Shown piece by piece: positions 9,951 through 20,689 of a DNA stretch of 31,787 nt. A model generated the notes under the pieces. It had not been told where the DNA came from, ran no database searches, and saw nothing but the letters and a program-made list of their open reading frames with translations. The stretch spans positions 1 to 31,787 of the forward strand of contig JAYMSP010001467.1 in assembly GCA_036897095.1 (NCBI GenBank). Direction: 5' to 3'. The translations under genes were made by a program, and so were the position numbers. Position 1 is the first letter of the stretch. Each line of letters opens with the position of its first letter. The stretch is from Plantago elongata. Lineage: Eukaryota > Streptophyta > Magnoliopsida > Lamiales > Plantaginaceae.

Positions 9951-10199
9951 GTTGTTGAAGGAGATATGGATGCCTGGGCCATTCTTAGGGAGAATTTGAT
10001 GGTCTGCATTTGATTGTGTTATGTTAAACCTTCTTATTACATGAGTGGAAATGGAATTTCAGTGTTCGTAACAGTTAATATGTACAAGTAAATTAGGAAT
10101 AATGTTAGACCTTCTTAAGGTCTTGTTCTTCGTAACGTTTTTGGGGATATTGTTAATATGTTCAATGAGATCTCTTAGGAGGTTGAATAACGTTAGGAC

Positions 10200-10293
10200 T
10201 ATGTTTTCTTTTAGATAAATGTTAATTGTGTATGTTTAGGAAATGATATGTTTTCTTTTAGATAAATGTCAATAGTGTATGTTTAAGAAAGGT
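10200..10293. repeat. 47-bp tandem duplication in intron 1
   Basis: tatgttttcttttagataaa and what follows to 10246 is repeated from 10247 to about 10293 with a few substitutions ('gttaattgtgtatg' against 'gtcaatagtgtatg'). It lies in intron 1 of the aminotransferase relic and has no coding consequence. Confidence 0.85.
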
Positions 10294-12369
10294 TTATTAG
10301 CTAATGAGCAGTGCCTGTTCTTGAATCTGTGATGCCAAATTATGAGTAAAAGAATTAATCTTGCAGATAGAGCTTGCAAAGCGTTTAGTAGCCAGCTCAT
10401 TTGCTGACCGGGTGTTCTTCTGCAACTCTGGAACTAAAGCTAATGGAGCAGCCATTAAGTTTGCGAGAAAGTTCCAGAGATTTACACACCCGGATAACAA
10501 GGAGCCGCCTGTCGAGTTTCTTGTATTCTCGAATTGCTTTCATGGTAGAACAATGGGGTCTCTTGCATTGACGAGCAAAGAGTATTACAGAACACCATTT
10601 CATCCAGTTATGCCTGGGGTGACTTTTCTAGAGTATGATGATGTTGAAGTGACAGTAAAGGCAATAGAAAGTGGAAAGGTTGCTGCTGCATTTGTGGAGC
10701 CGATTTAAGGAGAAGGTGGTATATATAGTCCGGCAAAGGAATTTTTACACTCGCTGTGTGTTGCATGTGATAATGTTGGGTGCCTTCTTGTCTATGATGA
10801 GGTAATGGTTTACTTTATTGCTTCTTTTTTAGAGATTTTAAGTTAAAGGAAAAAGACAAAACCCGACTTGCTTCAAGATCAAGAATCCTATGTTCTCATA
10901 CTTAATTTTGATCATGATCTAAAATCTAAATTCTATGCTACCATTACTATTAATTTCATAGTATGCATGTACATGGAAGGGGAAATGTTCTTGTGAGTGA
11001 GCCCTTGATAAATTGACTACTCCAGTTATTATCGACTGATGTATCACAGAGTGATGTAGATAGATTTATGAACATATAGTAAAAGGCTGTATGAACAAAA
11101 GCCACTAGATCTCTATCTCTGACAATCACTGTAGTTTCTAGTTTATGCTCTTTCAATATTCTTGCATCATTGCACTACCACAAATTCGTTGTCAATTTAA
11201 CCTGTTTCAAGATTTATTTGTGGAAGAAATTCTCCGACATATATCATGGATAACCAGAACAGATTAAATTTGCTTTGCAAGTGTAAATTTGTAGCTATGA
11301 TCATATTGCAGTTGTTGCTTAATCTCATGTAAATCTGTAAATCAGCATCCTTGTAGGAAAAAATTACGAACACAAACAATATTCATGAATTCTGGCTGGC
11401 CCGTTCAATTTTGACTCTAGATATAAAACATTACAAATGTGTTGGGCTAAATTGTTACTTCATGATATTTATCTTAATCTTTCTTAGTGAATCTTTGAAT
11501 ATATACATCATAGTACAGTATTATTTAACAATCTTATTGTGCGCCTATGTTCACAAGGTACAATGTGGGTTGGGCAGAACAGGATACCTATGGGCCCACC
11601 AGCGTACGGCATCTACCCAGACATAATGACACTTGCAAAGCCCCTTGCAGGAGGTCTACCAGTTGGTGCCGTGTTGGTAACTGAAAAGGTCGCGTCTGCT
11701 ATAAGTTATGGGGACCATGGCAGCACTTTTGCAGGTAACCCTCTTGTCTGCAGTGCTGCAATTGCGGTTCTTGACAAAATATCAGATCCCGGGTTCTTGG
11801 CCAGTGTCTCGGAGAAAGCCAGTACCTCAAGGACTTGTTAGTGAAAAAACTGGGTGGAAACTCACACGTGAAAGAAGTACGAGGGTCGGGATTGATAATT
11901 GGCATAGAGCTCGATGTATCTGCATCAACACTAGTCAGGGCGTGCCAAAAGTCTGGGCTTCTGGTTTTGACTTCTGGGAACGGAAATGTAGTTAGGATCG
12001 TTCCACCATTGATAATTTCAAAGGAAGAACTGGAATCAGCTGCTGAAATCTTGACCAAGTGTTAGCCTGTACTTGATGAGACTGATAACAAGAGTTAGTC
12101 TGAGTACAAATGATGTAGCATAGACTAGACCGTTAATATGGGATTTCCGCGAAGCATATGTCATTTACAACATGTAATTTCCATCCATTATAGAGTTTTT
12201 ACTTTCCTGGTTGTATGAGAAATTTGGACAGAAATAATACTTATCTGTTACTGGACGCAAAATAGTACTTCGTATAATTGTATATAGTACAAGAAGAATA
12301 TATATGATTCTGATCCGACAGATGATCTCAATTAATGGAAAGTACAATGGCAAGAAGTTCATCTTTACA

Positions 12370-13178
12370 TTACATAACCGAACAACCTCCGTAACTGTCA
12401 TAGCTAACACTAACTATCTGGCACTGTCTGCAACACGCTGGGAGAGGTGCGGGTGGGGGTGTTGGTGCTGGTGTAGGTGTAGGTGCCGCTGGTGGGTTGT
12501 TAGGTCCAATGCTTATGACCTCTGCAAATTTTTTGGCCTTGCGGAGATGGTTGACTACATCCACTGGATCAACGGTACCCACAACCACCAATTTACCATC
12601 AGCCATGGAGATCTCATTGACCCCTGTTCAATGTCATCGATAACACGTACACTAATCAGGGTCGATTGTATATACATTTTTATATTGCGACGAAAATACT
12701 ACATGTAGTTCAAATTTAAATTTGCTAAACACCAGCATTAAATTTTATATAAACTCTCCCATGCATATATGCTACATTTGATTAAGTCTCAATTTATTTG
12801 ATTGAAAATGTGACATAATTGTATCCACAATTTAGGTGGTGAATGCGCGCGCATATATACATATATATATATATGTATATATATATATATGGACACACAT
12901 ACATACATACCTTCTAGCTTGGAAACAACCTTCATGTATTCAGTCTTGCATCTCTGACAATTGAGGTTAACCTTGAGGATAATCTTCTGCAGTAGTGAGA
13001 CATACTAAAGTGATTAGTTAAAGAAATTGAAGAGAAATTAATAATACTATATAGTATACATTAAACACTCCGTAAATTAAAAATGTGATTCTTGAAGTTA
13101 GCTAGCTAGCTAGCAAGTAGAAATTATATATACAATAAACAAAATTCTATGGTATATTTATTTTACCATTATTTCCAT
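12370..13178 (-). CDS. HIPP-type HMA metal-binding isoprenylated protein, copy 3
   Basis: Exons on the minus strand are 13178-13167 (MEIM), 12986-12911 and 12623-12370 (stop TAA 12370-12372). Introns are 180 and 287 bp, giving 113 aa. The metal site is C14-x-x-C17 but reads LNCQRC instead of INCEKC, and the domain loop is one residue shorter (MADGK before LVVVG). The Lys-rich linker of the other copies is replaced by a Pro/Ala/Thr run (about 73-91, PTPTPAPTPPPAP). The cluster C93-C94-x-x-C97 and CaaX box CSVM (110-113) are kept. The stop codon lies 304 bp from that of the convergent aminotransferase relic. Overall the most altered of the three left-hand copies, but the frame is intact. Confidence 0.87.
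12845..12892. repeat. AT/GC dinucleotide repeat in intron 2 of HIPP copy 3
   Basis: A short gcgcgcgc run leads into interrupted (at)n with two 'gtatat' breaks, followed by 'acacacatacatacatac' up to the exon 2 donor. This microsatellite helps explain why this intron is 287 bp while copies 1 and 2 have about 80. Confidence 0.85.
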
Positions 13179-13298
13179 GTGGACGAGAAGCTGAGAAGTG
13201 AAAAGGGCTTTTTTTAATTTGTGTATAAGAGAAAAGAAGTAGAAAAACAATGAGCAAGTGATCGAGTTGGTTGAATTTTGTAATGAGTTTGCTGTTTC

Positions 13299-13395
13299 TT
13301 AAATAGTAGTAACGCGAAGAATAAGCAGTAATGTGCATGTCTCGATCATACACGCTAGATGGATTGAATTCTTCAAGATATCACTTTATATTGCC
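13299..13395 (-). promoter_or_regulatory. Promoter of HIPP copy 3: TATA-like box and conserved upstream block
   Basis: On the minus strand CTATTTAAG lies at about 13298-13306, some 120 bp before the start codon. Upstream are 'gtctcgatcatacacgc' (13339-13355), 'gaattcttcaag' and 'tcactttatattg', in the same order as in copies 1 and 2. Conservation between paralogues supports shared regulatory sequence, but the factors are unknown. Confidence 0.5.
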
Positions 13396-13429
13396 TCGTA
13401 TTTCTTGTACAATTGTTGTTGGGAGACGA

Positions 13430-13895
13430 TGAACATCTCTAATGATAATGCATCGTCGTACATTATTTTTTGAGTGATAATGTATCGTCGTCATCATATT
13501 ATAAAATTTTTTATTTTTTATTTTTATTTACATATTATTCATATTATAAAAATGCTTAGATGTTGAAATTAATGAAATTGCATTTTTTAAAGTCGTTTTA
13601 TAATTTATTAAGGTTTAAACTTAAAAAAAATATATGTATATTTTTTATTTTGTTAAAAATATATTTAATATATTATAATAGTGTTTAGAAGTCGAAATTA
13701 ATAAAATTGAATTTTTAGAGGTTATTTTACAATTTTAAGTTTAATTGAGAGAAAAAAGAGTTCGAGATGGAATGTTCCAAAAATAATTGAGAGTGGTCTC
13801 TATTCGTAGATATCGAAGAAACGAATCCGTTGGTAATTTTTATATACCTTTTACATTTATATTTTTCGAGTTATTCGTGTTTTAAATTGGAGATC
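13430..13895. repeat. AT-rich dispersed repeat, copy A
   Basis: The part from about 13665 ('ttataatagtgttta-aagt-gaaattaataaaatt', 'ttacaattttaagtttaatt', 'gagttcgagatgga', 'gaagaaacgaatccgttg') aligns with 28430-28660 in the same orientation. The left edge 'gaacatctctaatgataatgcatcgtcgt' resembles the ends of small dicot DNA transposons. It holds no gene and is probably a non-autonomous DNA element. Confidence 0.6.
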
Positions 13896-14499
13896 TAAGT
13901 AAAATCAACTACTTAATTAGTAGTTTATGACCAACATATTAATTGCTACTTCTCATAACTTTCCCAAACCTATTCTACTAAGTCAATGATATATAGACAA
14001 GTGCCAATATGTATGAATGCTATATATTTCCCTCCCTTTTTCTTTTTATATATACACAAATATAGGGCGTATTCAAAAGGGAACATAGTTACTTTTAATA
14101 TTTAGCAATGCAGATCTTTAGTAGTAGTAGTAGCGACTACCTAGCAAAAGTTTGTATTGGAGGCAATTAACATTTTCCAGAAAATAAGCTGATGATGTCA
14201 TGTGTTAGGTTAATTAAGAATGTCGTCAGCAAGATTACGACTGTAATAATTAGTTAATTTCTACTTAGTTTATGCATATTAATGTCACAATCGATCACCG
14301 TATGTATGTGTATAGTATGTAGACAAGTGATGTTGGGTTTTGTGGGACTTAATTTGGAATTACTAGGATTTAATTTTAGTGGAAGTACTTATATGCTAAT
14401 ATAGTCGTCGTCTGATTTGAATTGAAGTGTGTGGTGTAGCACAAATGATGGACATATTATAGAATATAGAATGATGAAATGTTAAGTACCATGGTGGGC
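13896..14499. other. Intergenic DNA before the LINE
   Basis: AT-rich, with a short (tag)n run near 14118. No gene or structured element was seen. Confidence 0.45.
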
Positions 14500-16575
14500 G
14501 GCAATTGATTGGGAGATCAAGTTGTGTAATTTGCGAACATTTCCAATGTCAAACTTCGCAGTACAGCTTCAAAGGTATTGACTTTCACGAATGTTACTTT
14601 TTTATATGTGTGGTTGCGACAGAGCGACCCATTGTCACTGTACCTTTTCGTACTCTGTATAGAGAGGTTGTCTTATTTGCAGTGGAGCGAAAGAAATGGA
14701 TTTCGATTACTCCTTGTAGAAATGGGCATACGTTCGATCTCTGATACTCTTGGTTTTGGAATAACGACTAACCTTGGGAAGTATCTTGGTGTGCAACTGA
14801 GACACGAGAGAGTGATAAGCTTTCAGCTCGCTACGTTGGTTGAAAGAAGAAACTGTTATCCACCGCCGGTCGTACTACCTTGATTCAAGCTGTAGTGTCG
14901 AGCGTTCCTCTTCCCGATATGCAGGCCGGTTGGCTTCCAGAACATGTGTGTGACAAGTTGGATAAGATGAATTGAGATTTTCTCTGGTCCAACGACATTA
15001 GCCAACGAAAAACTCACTTGGTTGGTTGGAAAAAGGTCACTCGTCCAAGGATGAGGGGGCATTGGGATTCGAGTTGCTAGGACAAATAATGAGGCGATGC
15101 TTGCTAAAGTCGTATGGAAGACTGTTGCGAGGGAAAATACAATTTGGATGGATCTCGTACAACAAAAATACCTCAAGTGCTGGAGCATATTGCATTATAC
15201 ATCGAAACTTGGAGACAGCCCAATGTGGAAGGGAATTACTCACTGCGCTAAAAAAACTTAATTCAAGTTTCCGCTGGGATATTGGTAATTGTAGCAGAAT
15301 CAGTTTCTGGCTGGATGTTTGGTTCAAAGATAAAGGTTTATTCGAGCGGATGAATTGGGTGGACAAGAGGGATTATGATATCACACTGAGCCAAGTCTTA
15401 CTGGAGAATGGAGATTGGGACTTCTCAGTATCATGAACTCCAATTCCAGGTGAGTTATCTTATGAACTTCGAGCATCAGATATCCAACTTGCATAGGAAG
15501 ATGATATAATTATTTCGAATGGTACTGCCTCGGGAGTATTTACATGTCAGTCGGCATATAGGATCCTCTTTGCGCAAGATAATCCAAGGCGTACTTCTCG
15601 GCTTGAATGGAAAGCTCTGTGGAAATCCAAGTTTTCTAACAAGATGAAGCACTTTCTTTGGCTTGCTTGTCAGGATCATTTACTGACAAATTCCATTACA
15701 CATAAGAGACATATGACTACAGATCCGTCTTGTGGCCAATTCTCGAATCATATCGAAGACATTCTGCATATCTTAAGGCATTGTGTGCAAGCTAAACTAA
15801 TCTGGCAGAGTATTCTACCTCCTGAGGAGTTATACCGTTTTGATCAGTTGCCGGATGCGGAGAGGCTGCGAAGTAATCTGTCTGGTAGCTCCGTTTCACT
15901 TTTGAACATGGGAGTCTATTGGCCTGCTTTGTTCTCGGCTATGTGTTGGATTCTCTGGAAGTCGAGGAATGAGTTTATTTTTTGTGGCAAGGCAGAGTCG
16001 AAGGCACACATATTATTCCTTATCAAGCAGCATGCTACTGACCTGGATTTCAAAATAAATCCAAGAAGTGAATTTCAGAAGTCCCTGAAATAGACCAAAC
16101 CTGTAGTACAATGGAAGAAGCTGAACATTGATGGCAGTTGTAGGCCTCAGCAGAATTGTGGAGCTTTTGGCTGTGTACTTCATGATGGTACTGGTGGTTG
16201 GGTTTGGGTTTACTCCGGAAAACTTGGACAGCCGACCGTCAATGAAATTGAACTGGAAGGTTTGCTTAAGGGGCTGGAGCTAGCCTGGGAACATCGCATC
16301 CCCAAGCTGCATGTCGAAACTGACTCGTCAACGTTGTTGGATTGGATGACAGAGATAGCGGAACCTTCAGCAGAGCTACATGATAAAGTATTGAGATGCA
16401 GAGTTCTACTTCATAGTCCTTGGGATGTTGAGATTAGAAAGATCGATAGGAAAGTCAATTATTGTGCGGATCATATAGCGAGTTTAGGATATAATTGTGA
16501 AGGGGACGGAAGATTTTGGTCTTCCCTGCCGACTTCTGTAATCCCAATTTTGGGCACCGACATTGGCTTTTGAGC
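14500..16575 (+). mobile_element. 5'-truncated, decayed LINE (non-LTR retrotransposon)
   Basis: Only the 3' part of the second ORF is present. In order: RT motif RQSDPLSLYLFVLCIERLS (about 14626-14685); LGKYLGVQL (14776-14802); GRTTLIQAVVSSVP (about 14863-14905); LVGWKKVTRPRMRG; a zf-RVT domain (about 15540-15800: QSAYRILF, then SCG and ILRHCVQAKLIW); and an RNase H domain with LNIDGS, EIELEG and VETDSS (about 16120-16330) that ends at 16573. From about 15240 to the end it stays in one frame with only three stops (15434, about 15494, 16091). The first half has several frameshifts and a TGA at 14973-14975. The RT catalytic FADD/YADD block is missing: the frame jumps from NGHTF (near 14735) to SDTLGFG. 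No poly(A) tail or target duplication was identified. Confidence 0.85.
15240..16573 (+). pseudogene. LINE ORF2 C-terminal part: zinc-binding RT domain and RNase H
   Basis: This single-frame section encodes the zf-RVT domain (NKMKHFLWLACQ, then Cys/His residues in DPSC and ILRHC) and the RNase H-like domain. Candidate acidic residues sit in LNIDGS, NEIELEG and VETDSS, and a KVNYCADHIA motif lies near the end. Stops at 15434-15436, about 15494 and 16091-16093 break it. The order zf-RVT then RNase H is standard for plant L1-type elements. It serves no host role that can be inferred. Confidence 0.8.
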
Positions 16576-16918
16576 TTGTACATTTCATTTCTTACCAAAA
16601 GAATATGTTACTTATTTATGATAGAGAGAGATGGGAAGACAATAAAAATAGTCAACCCTTTATCTAAATGTAACAATGTTTAAGGCGCTGGAGTTAGAAA
16701 TAATAATCGAGCGCATTATGCTATTATCGTTCTATGGTTTGATTTTTAAGAGTATAAAGTTCTATTATAACGTTTTCAAATTAAAAGAATAATCAAAGAA
16801 TAGACTAAGAAATTGCATTTAATTTTAAACTAATTTCACAATTCAATTGGAGGGGATCCTAGTCCATTTTTTGATAGCTATGATTTATGAAGAAGTTTTT
16901 TAGAAGTTTGAGACCCCC
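16576..16918. other. Gap between LINE and copia element
   Basis: AT-rich DNA, partly perhaps LINE 3' UTR. No gene or repeat was recognised. The last bases, 'gagaccccc', abut the copia 3' LTR. Confidence 0.4.
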
Positions 16919-17126
16919 TATTAAAACCAAAGTATATTGATCATTAAAGAAGAAATTTACAATGATATAAAATGAGAAAGTAAGTTTACTTGAGCTAGCT
17001 AGTCTCTATTTATAGAGAATTTATTGTGTAATTGTCAAGTACAAATAAACTAGATGAAGGTACAATACTAAAGCATAATGTACGGCTCTATTCCTCTGCT
17101 TGTGTTGTAGTTTGATTATGTTTACA
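16919..17126 (-). repeat. Copia 3' LTR (complete)
   Basis: Read on the minus strand it starts TGTAAACATAATC directly after the purine tract GAGGGGGA and ends GGTTTTAATA, so its termini are TG...TA. It is 208 bp long. It contains a TATA-like 'ctataaatagagac' (minus strand, about 17004-17017). Confidence 0.8.
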
Positions 17127-17140
17127 TCCCCCTCAAGCTG
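17127..17140 (-). promoter_or_regulatory. Copia polypurine tract
   Basis: On the minus strand CTTGAGGGGGA lies directly before the 3' LTR. It overlaps the last pol codons (the 'LEGDV' area). This is the usual plus-strand priming site in plant copia elements. Confidence 0.7.
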
Positions 17141-18600
17141 AGTGTGGATGTTTAAAACACCAAGCTTGGATATGAATCGGCTGAATAAAAGCAGAGCAAG
17201 TGGTTTGGTGAACAAATCAACTACTTGACGATCATTTGAAATGTGAAGCAAGCTGATCTTCCCTTCAATAATTTTGTCTCGAGTAACATGTCAGTCGACT
17301 TCTATATGTTTGGTGCGTTGGTGGTTGACAAGATTGTGAGCTACGCGATAAGCTGATTGACTATATGTGTACATCAATGCAGCCTTGTGTTGATGATTTA
17401 CTCCAAAATCCTACAAAATGTATAGAAGCCACTGGACTTCACATGTTGCAACAACTATTGCTCTATATTCAGCTTCTGCTGATGAACGACTCACATTGGT
17501 TTGTTTCTTGAATTTCCAGAAGATCAATGATTCTCCAAGAAATACTGCATAACCTGAAATACTCCTTTTGGTGTCACTACAAGAGGCCCAATCACTATAT
17601 GAGAAGCACTTGAGGTGGAAATCATTATTACATGAGTAGAACACTCCTTGGCCTGGACTTTGTTTCAAGTATCTGAGAACATGGTGAGCAACAACCAAGT
17701 GAAGATTTGTTGGAGCTGACATATATTGGCTTTGATTCTGCAATGCACAAGATATGTCAAGTCTTGTAATGGTTAAATACATCATGAATCCTATTAACCT
17801 TCTATATATCTGAGGATCAGACAATAGAACACCAGTAGTTTTGTCAAGTTTTTCTTTGGAATCCATTGGTATGACATTTGTTTTGCAATCAGTGTAACAT
17901 GTTTCTTGCAGTAAATTTAATGTATATTTCCTTTGGAAAATGGAAATGCCAGTGTCATTTCTTGCCACTTCCAATCCCAATATGTACCTGAGTTCACCTA
18001 AATCTTTTATACTAAATTTATCTTGCAGAAATTTGTTAACAAAGTTAATTTCATCCATGTTGTTACCTGCAAGGATCACATCATCAACATATACAAGTAG
18101 ACAAGTATATAAATCACTAGAATATTTAATGAAGAAAGATACATCTGCACTGGATTGAAAATAACCAATTGATATTAAAAACTCTTGTAGCTTAAAAAAC
18201 CATTGTTTGATGGATTGTTATAAGCCATACATACTCTTTACCAGTTTGCAAACTCTCTTGTCGCTTACAATAACCTGGGGGAGGAGTCATATAGACTTCT
18301 TCACTTAAATCACCATGAAGGAATGATGTGTTTACATCCAGCTGGTGTAGAAACCATCCCTTTGCAGCTGCAATTGCTAACAAACATCTCACAGTAGTTA
18401 GTTTTACTACAGGAGAAAATGTATCAAAATAATCTAACCCATTCTCCTGATTGTATCCTTTGGCAATCAGTCTTGCTTTGTATATCTCGATGCTTCCATG
18501 AGCTTTAAACTTTACTTTGTACACCCATTTACAACCAATGGTGTGCTTGCCTTCAGGGAGTGGAACTAGCACCCATGTCTTTGTCTCTTCCAAAGCTTGT
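17140..18600 (-). pseudogene. Copia pol: reverse transcriptase and RNase H
   Basis: The RT begins with [20 protein letters not shown] (from about 18585) and contains [10 protein letters not shown] and [12 protein letters not shown]. The catalytic YVDD is intact at 18080-18091. After SIKDLGELRYILGLEV comes RNase H: DWASCSDTKRSISGYAVFLG, then SSAEAEYRA. The frame continues through RTKHIEVD and VVDLFTKPL toward the 3' LTR. Breaks: a frame change near 18190-18240, a stop near 17410, and a Cys codon turned stop in the HIEVD region. Intact YVDD shows recognisable but inactive RT. Confidence 0.88.
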
Positions 18601-18890
18601 AACTCTTGAGTTCATAGCATCAATCCATTATTGTGATTGAGCAGCTTGTTTGTAGGTGTGGGGCTCAGGAATAGCAGATATAGAAGCTGCAAAACACTTG
18701 TGCTCACAAGATAACCTATCAGTAGAAATATGTTCAGAAATAGGATATCTACTTACAATGTTAGCTTTACTCATTCGGTTTTGTAAAGAAGGTGGCATTG
18801 TAACACTATATTCATTCAAAGATGTAGATTGTATCTTAGTCCTTGTAGATCTTCTGACATTATCAAAACTAGTAGTGATGTGAGGTATAC

Positions 18891-20665
18891 TCACTGGAAT
18901 ACTATCAACACAACAGACTGAGTATTACTCTCAATAAAACATGTAGAACCACAAGTCTCTGGTGTAGTATTTTCTATAGGACTAGATTGTGCTGCTCTTA
19001 AATCACTGTGAGTAACAATATGCATAACATTATCAGGGACACAATAATAATCATGACAGGTAAAATTATAATCACTAATAATGCATTTTGTTTTATTGCT
19101 GCTATCACTGGAGTTTATCAAATATATAGGATCAAATGGAAAAATGTGTTCAACAAACTGAACATTTCTTGATATAAAGACTTGTTTGGTTTCTAAATTC
19201 AAAATTTTATATCCCTTATAACCAGTAGGATAACCTAATAAAACACACTTAATAGCTATTTTATCAAATTTTGACCTGGTATGAGTTAATGTAGAAGCAT
19301 AACATAATGATCCAAAGACTTCAAAATATGAATAATCAAGTGAATCATTATAAAGAACTTCATAAGACAATACTCTAATGGCACATGAGATTGAAACAAC
19401 AAGGATCTTGCTAATGTGACAAGCTGTGATTACACATTCAGACCAATACTCTAATGGCACAGAGATTGAAACAACAAGGATCTTGCTACAGGAAGCAAAT
19501 GTTGATGCTTGCGTTTCACTCTCCCATTTTGTTGTGGAGTCTCAACACAAGACTGTTGATGTATTATCCCAAAAATTCAATGAAATTGTAACATGTTAAA
19601 CTAAGGACCATTGTCAGAACGAATAACTTTAATCTTCTTATTGTGCTGAGTTAACACTAGATTATAAAAATGTAACATGCGAACTAAAGTCTCAGATTTT
19701 GCTTTCATCAAATAAAGCCATGCACATCGAGATTTGTCATCTAATATTGTTAAAAAATATCTATGTCCATTATAAGAAGGAACATTAAAAGGTCCCCAGG
19801 TATGTACATGTATAAGATCAAAATTAAATTGAGCAACAAAAATATTTTAATTGAATGATAGCTTCTTTTGTTTACAAAAATGGCAAACATCACATGAATT
19901 GAAAATATTCTGATCTTTACATGAACAAATTGATAACTGGGAAATTTTACAAAGAATCTTTAAAGGTAGATGACCAAGTCTCAAATGCCATAAGCTATTA
20001 TTAGTTACAGTAGAAACAGAACTAACACTAGATGCTTTATTGATATCAGGAGCAAACAACTTATACAACCCATCTTTCAGTTCACTGTAACCAATCTTTT
20101 TGTGTGTTGTTATGTCCTGCAAAATGCAGCCAGCTTTCAAAAAATAACACCCAATGTTCTCAGTGTTAACTAGATACTTGACAGACACACAGTTAAAACT
20201 GAATTTGGGAACAAATAAGGCATTTCTCAATGTCAATATGTCATCGATATAGACATCACCACAAAGTGTGGCCAATATTGTATCACTAGTGGGAAGTTGT
20301 ATCTCCACATGAACCTATTTATGAGAGCTATTGAAATATTTACTATCACATATCATATGATCTGTAGCACTAGTGTCTAAAATCCACTTGTGAGCATGCA
20401 TAGGTTTAGACAATGAAGACAAAGCATATACTACAACAAAAGGCAATGCATAATTATATCGCTTAATACATATACCTTCGTTACATGTTTCAGAACATTG
20501 AGAACCTTGTGCAGATTGTGCAGGAGCAGCAGTAAAAGCTCCAGCAGCTACGTGACTTGCAGAATCACTCAATCTTGCCTGAAACTTAGTAAACTGCAAG
20601 AACTGCTGATACAAGTCCGGTGAAAGATCAACTTCATCACCTTTAGCATTATCTTCCTCTGTCAC
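18891..20665 (-). pseudogene. Copia pol: protease and integrase
   Basis: The protease motif WILDTSATDHM (about 20353-20385) has Ser where copia proteases have Gly after the catalytic Asp-Ser/Thr. The GAG-pre-integrase segment SLWHLRLGHLP follows with Cys residues (SCDVCHFCKQKK). One stop at about 20312 lies between them. The integrase core (19500-19850) is recognisable but frameshifted. The C-terminal part reads [31 protein letters not shown] and FISRNVQFVEHIFPF. A 76-bp internal duplication breaks it near 19370-19490. Confidence 0.85.
19368..19488. repeat. 76-bp tandem duplication inside the copia integrase
   Basis: 'caatactctaatggcaca-gagattgaaac' and its continuation 'aacaaggatcttgcta' occurs at 19368-19413 and again from 19444 to 19488; the second copy is one base shorter. 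The segment encodes part of the conserved [12 protein letters not shown] region of the integrase, and the duplication shifts the frame. Confidence 0.85.
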
Positions 20666-20689
20666 TGCATCATGAGCTTTTGCTTTTCT

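Larger units (their letters stand above)
9317..12065 (+). pseudogene. WIN1: Acetylornithine aminotransferase, plastid type, disrupted
   Basis: The family makes N2-acetylornithine from N-acetylglutamate semialdehyde with PLP in arginine synthesis in the plastid. Exons are 9317-9718, 10367-10801 and 11558-12065; introns of 648 and 756 bp have GT/AG borders. The Ser-rich start to about residue 45 looks like a transit peptide. Family motifs are visible: [27 protein letters not shown], the PLP lysine in AKPLAGGLP, and [15 protein letters not shown]. Damage: TAA at 10706-10708 where the motif wants Gln; one missing G at 11602/11603; one missing G near 11818. In exon 2 the usual SGTEANEAA reads SGTKANGAA. 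After the last TAG (12063-12065) the frame continues PVLDETDNKS to another stop, so the end may also be truncated. Introns are retained, so this is a decayed gene copy and not a retrocopy. The symbol is that of the Arabidopsis orthologue family. Confidence 0.9.

Noticed and set aside
9317-12065. The aminotransferase as a processed retrocopy
   Set aside because: Two introns with proper borders are retained and no poly(A) tract follows.
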